Notes: generated from the sequence alone by a model not told the origin. Shown: positions 50,913-60,743, counted from the first letter of the stretch. The stretch is 64,000 nucleotides of DNA from Dyadobacter sp. 50-39 (GCA_001898145.1 MKSR01000029.1:558001-622000); one strand, 5' to 3'. A program made the numbers and translations.

Positions 50913-50952
50913 AAAAAAAGAAACTATGCCTTGTAAGCCAAAGCATAGTTTC
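50913..50952 (-). terminator. Intrinsic terminator between susD and the FG-GAP gene
   Basis: Read on the minus strand: perfect 10-bp stem GAAACTATGC/GCATAGTTTC (arms 50943-50952 and 50920-50929), 13-base loop, then seven T. It lies 26 bases after the susD stop and should reduce expression of the downstream lipoprotein genes relative to susCD. Confidence 0.88.
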
Positions 50953-50977
50953 TGTAAAATTAGTCAATAAAATATAA

Positions 50978-52852
50978 CTATTTATCGTAACCCGGGTTTT
51001 GTACCAGTTTATCGTTACGGTTGATCTCGTCGCGGCTGAAAGGACGGAAATACATCTTATCCACCCACGTACGGTTTTCGTGCGATTTCTCTTCCACCGG
51101 AGTGTAAGTATAGTCGTAAACCGTTGGATCGTAGTGATATGGCTCCTTCATTGATTTGCCCGGCTTGAACTTACCGATCACGTTGATGTACTGCAATGAG
51201 CGGCCGAGGGTTTCTTTGGCAATCATCCACCGACGTGCGTCGTGGTAGCGCTGCTCTTCGTAGGCCATTTCAATGCGTTTTTCGTGACGGAATGCTTCTT
51301 TCAAAGCAGCACCTGAAACTTTCAATGCAGGCATACCCGAACGGAAGCGGATCTTGTTCAGCCATTCCAAAGCAACTGCGTCCTCGCCCAGTTCGATGCT
51401 CGCCTCGATGTAGTTGAACACGTTTTCAGTCACACGGAAGAAAGGCCATGGAATGTTCTGACGGTCGGTGTTGTCATACAGCGAAGGGTTCGGATCGATG
51501 AACTTACGCATGTAGTAACCGGTACGGCTTCCGTTCCAGTCTTCAATGGTACTGCTGCGGGTATCCAATCCTTTACGGTTCACCAACGCGCCCTTGTCAT
51601 CCAACAGATCATAAGCACCTGTCTGGATCTGGTTAGCCGGGTCTTTCGCATCCGAAGGACGTGGTTTCCAGTTAGCACCATCATACATTACGGTGGCATA
51701 GAAACGTGGGTCACGGTTCGCGTAAGGGTTCGCTTTGTGTGTAGGGTTAGTCCATGAGAATGGTGTACCATCCATCATTTCATAATCATCTACGAGCGTT
51801 CCGATCGGGGTATTACCGGCCCAGTTGTGGTAGCCGTTAGGACCGTTGTTCAAACCTGTCTGACGTGCACCTTCGTTCTGGCTTGGGGTGAAGTAGCGTC
51901 CGAAAATGATATCGTTCGCCGAAGCATCCAGGGACTTGTCCGCACTGGCACCGGCCATCGCCAGAGAGATGTAGTTCAAGCGGCCTTGTTCCTGCGTTAC
52001 GGGAGCAGTCAGGTTCAGTTTATAACCATTACCACTTGCATCCAGCGCAGCTTTGGCAGCAGCCTGTGCAGCAGCCCAGCGAGCCTTGCGGTCACCCGAA
52101 GTATATCCCAGGAATTCAGGGTTCGGGAAAGCAGCGATCACAGCCGATTTTGCCTTTGCAGTGGGGATGTCGTGCAAATCGCTGGCAGCGTACAGCAATA
52201 CACGTGCTTTCAATGCGAGCGCAGCGATTTTGGTAGCGCGGCCCTTGGCAGGGTTTTTACCATCCAGCAACAAAGCTGCACTATCGGCATCGCTGACAAT
52301 CTGCTTCACACACTCGTCGAAAGTAGCACGGGAAACGGAATAATCCTCGTTCAGCGCGTACACTTTCTTGATAATGGGCACACTGCCGTAGTAACGTACC
52401 AGCTGCTGATAGTAGTAAGCGCGCATAAAATACGCTTCCCCTTTCAGGCGTGCTTTCAATGTTTCATCCGTAAATGTGGCAGTTCCCAGCTTAGAGATAG
52501 CCAGGTTTGACGCACGGATGTACTGGTACATCTGGCTCCAACCGTAGGTAGCATCCACCCAACCGAGGTTGGAAGGGCTCAAACTACCTTCGTTTACCGT
52601 GTTAATGTTACGGCCTGTGTGGGTGAATACCGCCTCGTCGGTCAGGGAAGCAAGCATCTGCTCGCTGAAACCTCCCTGCTGCAAACCAGCATAAATACCC
52701 GTCACAAAACCTTCCGACAATGCCCCGTCTCCCCATACTGCATCACCAGGGATCTCGGTAGGCGGCGTCACATCGAGAAAATCAGTATCGCATGATGACA
52801 AACCTCCCGTCATCAATGCAGCAACCAACAATAACTTATATGTCAATTTCAT
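50978..52852 (-). CDS. SusD/RagB-family nutrient-binding lipoprotein
   Basis: A 624-residue SusD-like lipoprotein, signal peptide with lipobox GLSSC (Cys about 21) followed by DTDFLDVTPPTEIPGDAVWGD in parts. TPR-type helices hold RLKGEAYFMRAYYYQQLVRYYG (in parts KGEAYFMRAYYY, LVRYYGSVPI), a SusD hallmark at about 135-160; the RagB domain ends with EAFRHEKRIEMAYEEQRYHDARRW (in parts), another hallmark, then LVQNPGYDK. It forms the lid of the SusC transporter encoded 12 bases upstream and binds the substrate at the surface. Substrate unknown. Confidence 0.95.
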   Translation of the reverse strand: MKLTYKLLLVAALMTGGLSSCDTDFLDVTPPTEIPGDAVWGDGALSEGFVTGIYAGLQQGGFSEQMLASLTDEAVFTHTGRNINTVNEGSLSPSNLGWVDATYGWSQMYQYIRASNLAISKLGTATFTDETLKARLKGEAYFMRAYYYQQLVRYYGSVPIIKKVYALNEDYSVSRATFDECVKQIVSDADSAALLLDGKNPAKGRATKIAALALKARVLLYAASDLHDIPTAKAKSAVIAAFPNPEFLGYTSGDRKARWAAAQAAAKAALDASGNGYKLNLTAPVTQEQGRLNYISLAMAGASADKSLDASANDIIFGRYFTPSQNEGARQTGLNNGPNGYHNWAGNTPIGTLVDDYEMMDGTPFSWTNPTHKANPYANRDPRFYATVMYDGANWKPRPSDAKDPANQIQTGAYDLLDDKGALVNRKGLDTRSSTIEDWNGSRTGYYMRKFIDPNPSLYDNTDRQNIPWPFFRVTENVFNYIEASIELGEDAVALEWLNKIRFRSGMPALKVSGAALKEAFRHEKRIEMAYEEQRYHDARRWMIAKETLGRSLQYINVIGKFKPGKSMKEPYHYDPTVYDYTYTPVEEKSHENRTWVDKMYFRPFSRDEINRNDKLVQNPGYDK

Positions 52853-52864
52853 GTTTCTTATTCG

Positions 52865-55800
52865 TTAAAATGCTAGACGTACACCTGCGCTGACAACTCT
52901 TGACTGTGGATAGTACTGACCACTGTTGGTAGTCGCCTCGGGATCCCAAACCTTGATTTTGTCGAAGGTCAGGAGGTTCAATCCGTTTACGTAGATTCTC
53001 AGGTTGCTCAAACCGATTTTTGAACCGATTTCTGATGGCAGGTTGTACCCAAGCTCGATGTTTTTCAAACGCAGATAGTTGTTGCTTTTCAGGAAGTAGT
53101 TGTTGATACCAGCCTGTCCTGTATTGGTATAGTAACGGTTGTTACGGTTGGTCAGACGTGGGTATTTGTCGGTTGGGTTGTCGATCGTCCAACGGTGATC
53201 GTAGTCATATTTCAGATAATTACCAATGTCACCCGATTCGGTCAGACCTACGATTTGCAAGCCGCCCAGTGCACCCTGGAACAATACTGACAAATCGAAT
53301 TGTTTGTAGCCCAGGTTAACCGAAGCACCGCCTGTGAACCATGGACGGGAAACTTTCTCAGTACGGATGCGGTCGTCGGCGCTGATTTTGCCGTCGCCAT
53401 TCACGTCTTTGAACTTCATGTCACCAGGACGAAGGTTACCGGTGATCGGGCCGTAATCAAGTTTGTTGCCGTCGATTTCTTCCTGGGTCTTGAACACACC
53501 GTCAAATTGGTATACCAGGAACGATCCGTAAGGCATGCCTGTGGAACGCTGATAAGTTGGAGCTCCCGGAACTTCATCCCAATACTTGATCTTGTTTTTG
53601 GCATAACCACCATTCACGCTCACAGAATAAGTGAAGTCGCCAGCATTGCCGTCGTAGCTCAGCTTGAACTCCCATCCTTTGTTCTGGAGTTTACCCAGGT
53701 TTTGGGGAGGAAGCTTGCCGTCGATACCCGCAGTAGAGGGAGTAGAACCCGTTTTAGGGATCAGCGTTTTCGAACGATTGTTTACGAAATAGTCGAATTC
53801 GAATGCCAGCTTGTCATTGAACAACGTACCCTCGATACCGAAGTTGGAGTTGTTTGCAACCTCCCAGGTAAAGCTTGGGTTAGCCACGCGGGTTTCAAGC
53901 AAAGTTTTCACAACCTGATCATTGATGATGTAGGTTCCGAAGCCCATGGTCGACAGGTATTGGTATTCAGCCAGTACGTCGCTTCCGAGGTTATAAGGCT
54001 CAGCACCCATTTGTCCCCATGATCCGCGCAGTTTTACATTGTTTACGTAGCGGGAAATGTTGTTTTTCCAGAAGCCTTCTTCCGAAATACGCCATCCTGC
54101 CGATACACCCGGGAAGAAACCGAAACGGCCATCTTTAGGGAATACGTAAGAACCATCCACACGCCACAGGAACTCAGCCAGGTATTTTTCTTTGAAGTTG
54201 TAACCCGCACGACCGAAGTAGCTCAAACGTGCTCTTTTGTACAAGTCGAAGTTACCAAGGTCCTGCTCAGGCGTACCACCCGCGAAAAGCTGGTCGACAA
54301 CCGGCGAGATGAAGTAACGACGGAATGCATAGAAACCATCCGCATCTACTTTCTCACGCTGGATACCACCCATCAGGTTGAAGTTGTGGCCGTCGATCGA
54401 TTTTTCGTAAGAAACCTGGCCGGTCAGCTGTACCGACAATTCCTGGGAAGCACTTTCTCTCAGACGTGGGTCTTTGAAAGTGGAACGTACGGTTCCTGTC
54501 AGGAATGGCGTTTTGCCGTCTGCCTCGTAAGTCTTTTTGTCCCAGAAATACAATGTCCAGGGCGTTTCGAAGTTTTTCTGACGACGCAGCTGCTTGTCAA
54601 TCGCAGCCATTGCATTGATTTTCAAACCTGGCACACCCGGCACCTGGATTTCAAGACCTCCGTTGGTTTGGATATAGTCTCTTTTATCGTTGTTATAACC
54701 GGTTGTGTTGGTGGTGATCACCGCAGGGTTTTGTCCGTTTTCGATATCGGGACCAGGACGACCATCCGGCCAGATCGCGATTTCAGTTGGTTTACCACGC
54801 ATCAACATACGGAAGATCGCTCCCGCGCTGTTGCCACCGCTTGGGAAGTGACGGAATTCTTCACGCAAAGTCACGCCCAGGTTCGCAGTTACATATTTGT
54901 TGATCTTCGTGTCGAGGTTCAGGCGCAAGTCATATTGCTTGTAGCCGGTTGCCGAGTTCACATAGTAACCATCCTGGTTGATATAACCCGCAGAAGCCAG
55001 GTATTTCACGTTTTCGCTGCCACCTGTGAGTTGCAGGTTGTGGCGTTGCTGTGGCGCCCATTTGCGGATCACCGAGCCGTACCAGTCTGTGTTCGGGTGC
55101 AGGAAAGGATCTGAACCGTCTTGGAATTTCTTCATATCATCCGGATTGAAAACGGCGTTGATCACGTTTCCGTTATCAGTTCTGGTATATGAACCATTTG
55201 TATTAAAGCCTTGCAAGGCACCTTGCCACTGTCCTACGGGCAGGTTGTCATAGATTTGCAATTCGTTACGGATCGTTGCATACTCAGCCGCATTCGACAT
55301 TTCAGGTGTACGCGTAGGTTGCGACATACCCAGGTTCATATCGTAAGAAAGCTGTGGCTTACCCGATTTACCGCGTTTGGTAGTGATGAGGATTACCCCG
55401 TTACCCGCACGTGAACCGTAGATAGCCGCCGCCGCATCTTTCAGTACTGAAATGCTTTCAATATCGGCAGGGTTGATACGGTCGAGACCACCGGAACGGT
55501 TAGGAACACCATCCACAACGATCAGTGCGTTACTGTTACCCAGGGAGTTGGTTCCGCGGATACGGATTGCCGAGCCGTCATAACCGGGCTCACCGCTGGA
55601 TTGTACCGCCGAAATGCCGGGCAGACGTCCACCCAATGTGTTGGATAAGTTGGCAGCAGGCGCTTTCTGAAGTTCAGCACCTTTTACAGCGGTCACCGAT
55701 CCGGTCAGGGTAGCCTTTTTGGCAGTACCATAACCTACAACGACCACCTCTTCCAGGGCTTTTGTGTCGGCCATCAGGATTACATCGACGATGCTTTTGC

Positions 55801-56083
55801 CGCCCACCGGGATTTCCTGTGTAAGATAACCGATGAAAGAGAACACGAGTGTGCCGTTTCTTTCGGCATTCACTGTGTAAAGCCCTTCATTGTCGGTTAC
55901 TGTACCCGCGGTGGTTCCCTTCACGACAACGCTCACACCAGGCAGCGGTTGTCCCTGTTCATCTTTAATCTTACCCTTGATGGTATTCTGGGCGAATGCA
56001 CCCACGACCGTCAACAGGGCCAGACAAAGAGAAAAAACACTTCGTGATACAGCACGAGGCGTCCATCCAGTAGAAAATCTCAT
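52865..56083 (-). CDS. SusC/RagA-family TonB-linked outer-membrane transporter
   Basis: A complete 1072-residue SusC receptor. Signal peptide to about residue 31 (LLTVVGAFAQ), carboxypeptidase-D-like domain (about 32-115; IKGKIKDEQGQPLPGVSVVV), EEVVVVGYGTAKKATLTGSV link, plug with RIRGTNSLGNSNALIVVDGVP (in parts), SISVLKDAAAAIYGSRAGNGV (in parts) and ITTKRGKSGKP, then a long barrel ending ISAGVRLAF-like VVSAGVRLAF with terminal Phe. It is the first gene of a four-gene leftward operon (SusC, SusD, FG-GAP/UnbV lipoprotein, haloperoxidase-like lipoprotein). No sigma/anti-sigma pair is adjacent. Confidence 0.96.
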   Translation of the reverse strand: MRFSTGWTPRAVSRSVFSLCLALLTVVGAFAQNTIKGKIKDEQGQPLPGVSVVVKGTTAGTVTDNEGLYTVNAERNGTLVFSFIGYLTQEIPVGGKSIVDVILMADTKALEEVVVVGYGTAKKATLTGSVTAVKGAELQKAPAANLSNTLGGRLPGISAVQSSGEPGYDGSAIRIRGTNSLGNSNALIVVDGVPNRSGGLDRINPADIESISVLKDAAAAIYGSRAGNGVILITTKRGKSGKPQLSYDMNLGMSQPTRTPEMSNAAEYATIRNELQIYDNLPVGQWQGALQGFNTNGSYTRTDNGNVINAVFNPDDMKKFQDGSDPFLHPNTDWYGSVIRKWAPQQRHNLQLTGGSENVKYLASAGYINQDGYYVNSATGYKQYDLRLNLDTKINKYVTANLGVTLREEFRHFPSGGNSAGAIFRMLMRGKPTEIAIWPDGRPGPDIENGQNPAVITTNTTGYNNDKRDYIQTNGGLEIQVPGVPGLKINAMAAIDKQLRRQKNFETPWTLYFWDKKTYEADGKTPFLTGTVRSTFKDPRLRESASQELSVQLTGQVSYEKSIDGHNFNLMGGIQREKVDADGFYAFRRYFISPVVDQLFAGGTPEQDLGNFDLYKRARLSYFGRAGYNFKEKYLAEFLWRVDGSYVFPKDGRFGFFPGVSAGWRISEEGFWKNNISRYVNNVKLRGSWGQMGAEPYNLGSDVLAEYQYLSTMGFGTYIINDQVVKTLLETRVANPSFTWEVANNSNFGIEGTLFNDKLAFEFDYFVNNRSKTLIPKTGSTPSTAGIDGKLPPQNLGKLQNKGWEFKLSYDGNAGDFTYSVSVNGGYAKNKIKYWDEVPGAPTYQRSTGMPYGSFLVYQFDGVFKTQEEIDGNKLDYGPITGNLRPGDMKFKDVNGDGKISADDRIRTEKVSRPWFTGGASVNLGYKQFDLSVLFQGALGGLQIVGLTESGDIGNYLKYDYDHRWTIDNPTDKYPRLTNRNNRYYTNTGQAGINNYFLKSNNYLRLKNIELGYNLPSEIGSKIGLSNLRIYVNGLNLLTFDKIKVWDPEATTNSGQYYPQSRVVSAGVRLAF

Positions 56084-56592
56084 AGATTAATTGTTAGATT
56101 AAGAAATGTCGTAGTAAGAATGTTTGCTTAACCGTATAAGCACGGAACGTGAGTCAGACTTTGATTTCCATTCCGAAAATCTGCTGCTGCGGATCATTAA
56201 AAGTGTAGCCAGGAGAATTGTTTACATAGAGAGATTTTAGTGATTAGGGTGATTACTTTCATCGAACAGAGTTCAGGATATCAAACAGTGTATATCATAC
56301 ACAATCTTGCTCAGATACTCCTATTGATTGTGAAAGAAGTACCACGGATGATCATATACTCGCTTGATTGTACAAAAAGATATTAATTTTTTAACAAAAA
56401 AAAGGTTTCCCGAATAATGAATATGCATTCTTAAAAAATAACAATAAATAGTGGTAACTATCTTACATTTTTTATGATTACGTGATATATAAGTTACAAA
56501 ATATCATTCTTTTGTACAGAATTATCACCGGATTCCCATTTCTTGCTATATTCGTCGAGCGTTTTAGTTACAAATTTCCCCTTTCACATCGA
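56084..56592. other. Divergent regulatory region of the SusCD/haloperoxidase locus
   Basis: About 510 AT-rich bases separate the leftward susC operon from the rightward second haloperoxidase gene, so both promoters must lie here. I find no exact TAnnTTTG box for either gene and no clear hairpin, which would fit use of an alternative sigma factor, but this is weak negative evidence. In-frame codons upstream of 56593 look noncoding. Confidence 0.4.
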
Positions 56593-57948
56593 ATGAAGTT
56601 CCGTCTGCTCTCCCTCTTGGTTATATGCTTTTCGTACGGGTGTAAAAAGGAGTCTGCGCCCGCAGAATACAATGCGAAAGCAGCCGATCCCCAGCTTTTC
56701 CATGAAACGGCCACACACCTTACCGACGTGATCATTCACGATATTTTCAAGCCGCCGGTCGCAAGCCGCATTTATGGCTATTCGTTCCTGGCCGCCTATG
56801 AGGCATTGGTACCCGCAAACAACGAATATCAATCACTTGGAAACCAGCTGGTTAAATTCAAAACACCTCCCCAGCCCGACACGGCGCTGGCCTACTGCTT
56901 TCCACTTGCGAGTGTCAAGGCATTCACCGTAGTAGCCCGGACACTCACCTTCTCGGGAAATATGTGGGATGATTATGAAAAGGGGTTGTACAAGAAATAC
57001 CAGGACATGGGTATCCCCGAAGACGTATATGAACGTTCCATCGCATACGGCGATACGGTAGCCAAGCATGTCCTCGCTTACTCGGCCAAAGACCATTATA
57101 AAGAGATACGCGGATATCGCTATACGGTGACCAATAAACCCGGTACGTGGGTGCCTACCCCACCGGGCTATGCGGATGCATGCGAACCTATGTGGAATAC
57201 CGTCAGGACTTTTGCGCTTGATTCGGTGACACAGTTCCGTTGCCCGCCCCCTGCTCCCTACGACCTCGCCAAAACCAGCAAGTTTATGCAGCTTGCCATG
57301 GAGGTTTACAACATCGGCAACAGCCTCACGGAAGAGCAGAAAGCTTCGGCGTACTTCTGGGATGACAATGCATTTGTGACCAATGTCGTGGGTCATGCCA
57401 TGTTTGCCAATAAAAAGATGACCCCGGCCGGGCACTGGATGGCGATTGTGAGAACCGTTGCCAACGACAAGAAACTGGATCTCATGCAATCCGTTGAAGC
57501 GTATACATTGGGCGCGCTTTCCATTTACGATGCCTTTATCGCTTGCTGGGATGAGAAGTACCGCACGGTGCGGATTCGCCCGGAGACGGTGATCAACAAC
57601 AACTGGGACCCCAACTGGCGCCCGTTCCTGGAAACACCGGCATTTCCTGAATACGTGAGCGGCCACAGCTCCATCTCAGCGGCCTGCGGAACTGTGCTTA
57701 CGCATTTGATCGGAAGCAATGTGGCTTTCACCGACACGACCGAGAAAAAGTACGGCCACGGAGTTAAGTCCTTCAAATCGTTTGAAGAAGCTTACTGGGA
57801 TGCTTCCATCAGCCGCGTTTACGGCGGTATCCACTACCGCGACGGCGTGGAGGAAGGAACACATCTGGGCCAGAAAATCGGGGAAAATATATGGCAGAGA
57901 GCGGTAACACGCCGGAGCCGGAACGTCCTTGCTCAAAGCGCTAAGTAG
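56593..57948 (+). CDS. Vanadium-dependent haloperoxidase-like PAP2 lipoprotein (second copy)
   Basis: A 451-residue lipoprotein (MKFRLLSLLVICFSYGC, lipobox FSYGC) paralogous to the gene at 46182-47513. It shares LTDVIIHDIFKPPVASRIYGY, GTWVPTPPGYADACEP, GHWMAIVRT, K-x6-RP in EKYRTVRIRPETV, SGH in YVSGHSSIS, and R-x5-H in SRVYGGIHYRD. The acid-phosphatase variant SRx5Hx3D appears here with only two residues between His and Asp. Active-site residues are complete, so halide oxidation or phosphoester hydrolysis outside the cytoplasmic membrane is possible. ATG at 56593 gives the lipoprotein signal; longer frames start in the AT-rich promoter region. It is transcribed away from the SusCD operon. 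Confidence 0.88.
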   Translation: MKFRLLSLLVICFSYGCKKESAPAEYNAKAADPQLFHETATHLTDVIIHDIFKPPVASRIYGYSFLAAYEALVPANNEYQSLGNQLVKFKTPPQPDTALAYCFPLASVKAFTVVARTLTFSGNMWDDYEKGLYKKYQDMGIPEDVYERSIAYGDTVAKHVLAYSAKDHYKEIRGYRYTVTNKPGTWVPTPPGYADACEPMWNTVRTFALDSVTQFRCPPPAPYDLAKTSKFMQLAMEVYNIGNSLTEEQKASAYFWDDNAFVTNVVGHAMFANKKMTPAGHWMAIVRTVANDKKLDLMQSVEAYTLGALSIYDAFIACWDEKYRTVRIRPETVINNNWDPNWRPFLETPAFPEYVSGHSSISAACGTVLTHLIGSNVAFTDTTEKKYGHGVKSFKSFEEAYWDASISRVYGGIHYRDGVEEGTHLGQKIGENIWQRAVTRRSRNVLAQSAK

Positions 57949-58010
57949 TAAGCTTTAAGCAATAGGCTTTAAGCAATAAGCTTTAAGCTATAGGCTATAA
58001 GCTTTAAGCA
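57949..58010. repeat. Intergenic array of 7-base units (TAAGCNN/TAGGCNN)
   Basis: Starts directly after a stop codon: TAAGCTT, TAAGCAA, TAGGCTT, TAAGCAA, TAAGCTT, TAAGCTA, TAGGCTA, TAAGCTT, TAAGCA. All units keep the seven-base register. The last unit contains the stop codon of the convergent nadB gene (58004-58006), so the array reaches into its last codon. Same family as 21746-21842, here without the long opposite-orientation half. Confidence 0.88.
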
Positions 58011-59584
58011 TGTACATGATCGGCATTGTAATGCAGCCCGATGTTCTCGCGTCGGGCCATTGCCATTTTGATGATCAGGTACGAAACCGAAATCATATTC
58101 CGCAGCTCACATATAGCCACCGACACTTTTGACTCGCGGTACAGCTGCTCATGCTCCTGGTGCAGCAGTTCGAGGCGGTCGTAAGCACGTTTGAGACGGC
58201 GGTCGGTGCGTACAATGCCCACATAGTTGGACATGATGCTGTTCAGCTCGCGGGTCATTTCCGTTACCAGCACCTGCTCTTCGGGATGCGTTGTTCCCGA
58301 ATCGTCCCATTCCGGAATATGCTCCGGAACGACCGTATTTTCAAAATTCGCTACCGTACTTTCATAAGCCCGGTGGCCGAACACGACGGCTTCCAGCAAC
58401 GAATTCGATGCCAGTCGGTTGGAGCCATGCAATCCGGTGCAGGAGCATTCCCCTACCGCGTACAGAAATTCTATATTGGTCTTACCCCACTCGTTCACGC
58501 GCACGCCCCCGCACATATAATGCTGCGCAGGCACGACAGGGATCATGTCTTTCCGTACATCGATTCCTTGCAGCAGGCAGTATTCGGTAATGTTCGGGAA
58601 GTGTTCGAGAAACTTCTCATAGTCACAATGCCGGACGTCGAGGTAGACGTGATCGACCCCATTCTTTTTCATTTCCGAGTCGATGGCGCGGGCTACGATG
58701 TCACGCGGAGCAAGCGAAAGGCGCGCGTCGTAGTTCTCCATAAATGTACTCCCGTCCGCCCTCTTCAATATCCCCCCAAAACCACGCACCGCTTCCGAAA
58801 TCAGGAATGACGGCTTCTGCCCCGGCTGGTAAAAGCTGGTAGGGTGGAACTGAATGAATTCCATGTTATCGCAAATGCCTTTCGCGCGGTAGGCCATCGC
58901 TATACCGTCGCCGGTAGCGATCGTCGGGTTGGTGGTACTCTGGTAAATGTTGCCGATGCCGCCGGTTGCGAGCAAGGTGGTTTTGGCCAGAAATTTCTCC
59001 ACTTCCCCCGTCTGGCGGTTCAGCACATATGCGCCGAAGCATTTGATATCTTCACGATAACGGTAGACGGTCTCGCCCAGGTGGTGCTGGGTGATCAGCT
59101 CTACCGCGTAGTAATGCGTAAAAATCTGGATGCTCTTGTGACGGTTCACTTCCTCGAGCAATGCCCGTTCGATTTCCGCCCCGGTAATGTCTTTGAAATG
59201 CAGAATACGATGGTCGGAATGCCCGCCCTCCTTTGCCAGATCGTATTCTCCCCCTTTTTCCTTATCAAATCGCGTGCCGTAATCGATCAGCTCCTGGATG
59301 CGCTCGGGTGCCTCCCGCACGACGATTTCGACGATATGTCGTTTGTTGACCTCATCCCCCGCATCCATCGTGTCCTGAATGTGCTTTTCAAACGAATCGG
59401 ATTCGGCCCACACCACCGCAATGCCGCCCTGGGCATACTTGGTGTTGGTTTCATCCGCCTGGACCTTGGTGATCACAGCGATGGATACTTCCTGTTTCAG
59501 TTCATCGAAATGGCGGGCCAGTTTAGCTGCATAGCTTAGTCCGGCGATTCCCGAACCGATAATCAGAAAATCAAATTGGGGCAT
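58004..59584 (-). CDS. nadB: L-aspartate oxidase
   Basis: A 526-residue flavoenzyme that oxidises aspartate to iminoaspartate, the first step of de novo NAD synthesis. FAD loop IIGSGIAGLSYAAKLA (7-22), the family stretch TKYAQGGIAVVW (about 48-59), HIQDTMDAGDEVN, GGHSDHRILHFKDITG (about 114-129), TLLATGGIGNIYQSTTNP, MEFIQFHPTSFY (active-site region, about 239-250), AQHYMCGGVRVNEWGKT, GLHGSNRLASNSLLEAVVFG and a C-terminal helical domain. Complete length. It follows nadA by 30 bases on the same strand, so the two form an operon; nadC is not nearby. Its C-terminus ends inside a heptamer repeat array. Confidence 0.96.
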   Translation of the reverse strand: MPQFDFLIIGSGIAGLSYAAKLARHFDELKQEVSIAVITKVQADETNTKYAQGGIAVVWAESDSFEKHIQDTMDAGDEVNKRHIVEIVVREAPERIQELIDYGTRFDKEKGGEYDLAKEGGHSDHRILHFKDITGAEIERALLEEVNRHKSIQIFTHYYAVELITQHHLGETVYRYREDIKCFGAYVLNRQTGEVEKFLAKTTLLATGGIGNIYQSTTNPTIATGDGIAMAYRAKGICDNMEFIQFHPTSFYQPGQKPSFLISEAVRGFGGILKRADGSTFMENYDARLSLAPRDIVARAIDSEMKKNGVDHVYLDVRHCDYEKFLEHFPNITEYCLLQGIDVRKDMIPVVPAQHYMCGGVRVNEWGKTNIEFLYAVGECSCTGLHGSNRLASNSLLEAVVFGHRAYESTVANFENTVVPEHIPEWDDSGTTHPEEQVLVTEMTRELNSIMSNYVGIVRTDRRLKRAYDRLELLHQEHEQLYRESKVSVAICELRNMISVSYLIIKMAMARRENIGLHYNADHVHA

Positions 59585-59614
59585 AATTTCAGGAATAGGG
59601 ATTTATATAGGGTG

Positions 59615-60610
59615 TCAGATGCCTTTGCTCAGTTCCAGCATGCGTGCTACTGAATCGTAAGCTTTGAGACGGATGTCCTCGGGAACAAAGATCTCCGGCT
59701 GTTCATAGTACAGCGCATTGTAAACCTTTTCGAGGGTATTCATTTTCATATATGGGCACTCAGAACAAGCGCAGGTATTGTTATCGGAGCCCGGCGCCGG
59801 AATCAGCTTTTTATCAGGCACCGATTGTTTCATTTTGTGCAAAATACCTGCTTCGGTAGCCACGATAAATTTATCATGCTCCGATTCTTTCACAAATTTC
59901 AAAAGCCCGGTTGTCGAACTGACGAAATCAGCCTGTTTTAAAATATCTTCCTTGCATTCCGGGTGGGCTATCAGCAATGCATCCGGGTTTTCGGCACGAA
60001 GCTGTGCCAATTTCTCCCGCGAGATATCGATATGCACAATGCAGGCACCGTCCCACAGCACCATATCACGGCCTGTTTTGTGGGCCACATAACGCCCCAG
60101 GTTTGCATCCGGTGCGAAGATGATTTTCTGATCCTTCGGTAGGCTTTCCACAATCTGCAACGCATTTGAAGAGGTGCAGACAATGTCCGTGAGCGCCTTG
60201 ATTTCCGCCGAGCAGTTGATGTAGCTGATCACGATATGGTCGGGATACTGGGCTTTGAACGCGGCAAACTTGTCTGCCGGTGCAGAGTCGGCCAGCGAGC
60301 AGCCTGCATTCAGGTCGGGAATTACTACCTTTTTATTCGGGCTAAGGATTTTGGCGGTTTCGCCCATGAAGTGCACGCCGCAGAAAACGATCATGTCCGC
60401 ATCGGTAGCGGCTGCTTGCTGCGAAAGGCCCAGGCTGTCGCCAATGTAGTCGGCCAGGTCCTGGATTTCGGCATCCACATAGTAGTGCGCGAGAATTACC
60501 GCGTTCTTCTCTTTTTTCAGTCGGTTGATTTCCGCAACCAGATCGATGTCCTCCGCGATCGCCTCCGTCACATAGCCGTAGCGGTTAACCTGCGCTTCAA
60601 TTGTAGTCAT
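59615..60610 (-). CDS. nadA: Quinolinate synthase A
   Basis: A 331-residue [4Fe-4S] enzyme that condenses iminoaspartate with dihydroxyacetone phosphate to quinolinate. Motifs are [28 protein letters not shown] (in parts), the first cluster Cys in [14 protein letters not shown] (about 75), the second in DIVCTSSNA (about 144), SWNYINCSAE-like [37 protein letters not shown] and the last Cys in [12 protein letters not shown] (about 283). Start ATG at 60610. Product of NadB encoded downstream is its substrate, fitting the operon. Confidence 0.96.
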   Translation of the reverse strand: MTTIEAQVNRYGYVTEAIAEDIDLVAEINRLKKEKNAVILAHYYVDAEIQDLADYIGDSLGLSQQAAATDADMIVFCGVHFMGETAKILSPNKKVVIPDLNAGCSLADSAPADKFAAFKAQYPDHIVISYINCSAEIKALTDIVCTSSNALQIVESLPKDQKIIFAPDANLGRYVAHKTGRDMVLWDGACIVHIDISREKLAQLRAENPDALLIAHPECKEDILKQADFVSSTTGLLKFVKESEHDKFIVATEAGILHKMKQSVPDKKLIPAPGSDNNTCACSECPYMKMNTLEKVYNALYYEQPEIFVPEDIRLKAYDSVARMLELSKGI

Positions 60611-60710
60611 TATGGTGAATAATTGGCTTTTATTTAATACAAAAATCCGTGCCGAATTACGATATTAAACCAATGAAAAGCAAAGAAAGTGCGGCGGCGG
60701 GGCTAAAACA

Positions 60711-60743
60711 AAAGCCGCCGGGAACGGTCCCGACGGCTTTTTG
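60711..60743 (-). terminator. Intrinsic terminator after the phosphate transporter gene
   Basis: Near-perfect stem AAAGCCGCCGGGA/TCCCGACGGCTTT (60711-60723, 60728-60740; one mismatch) with an ACGG loop; T-rich tail on the minus strand (TTTTGTTTT). It insulates nadA from pit. Confidence 0.8.
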
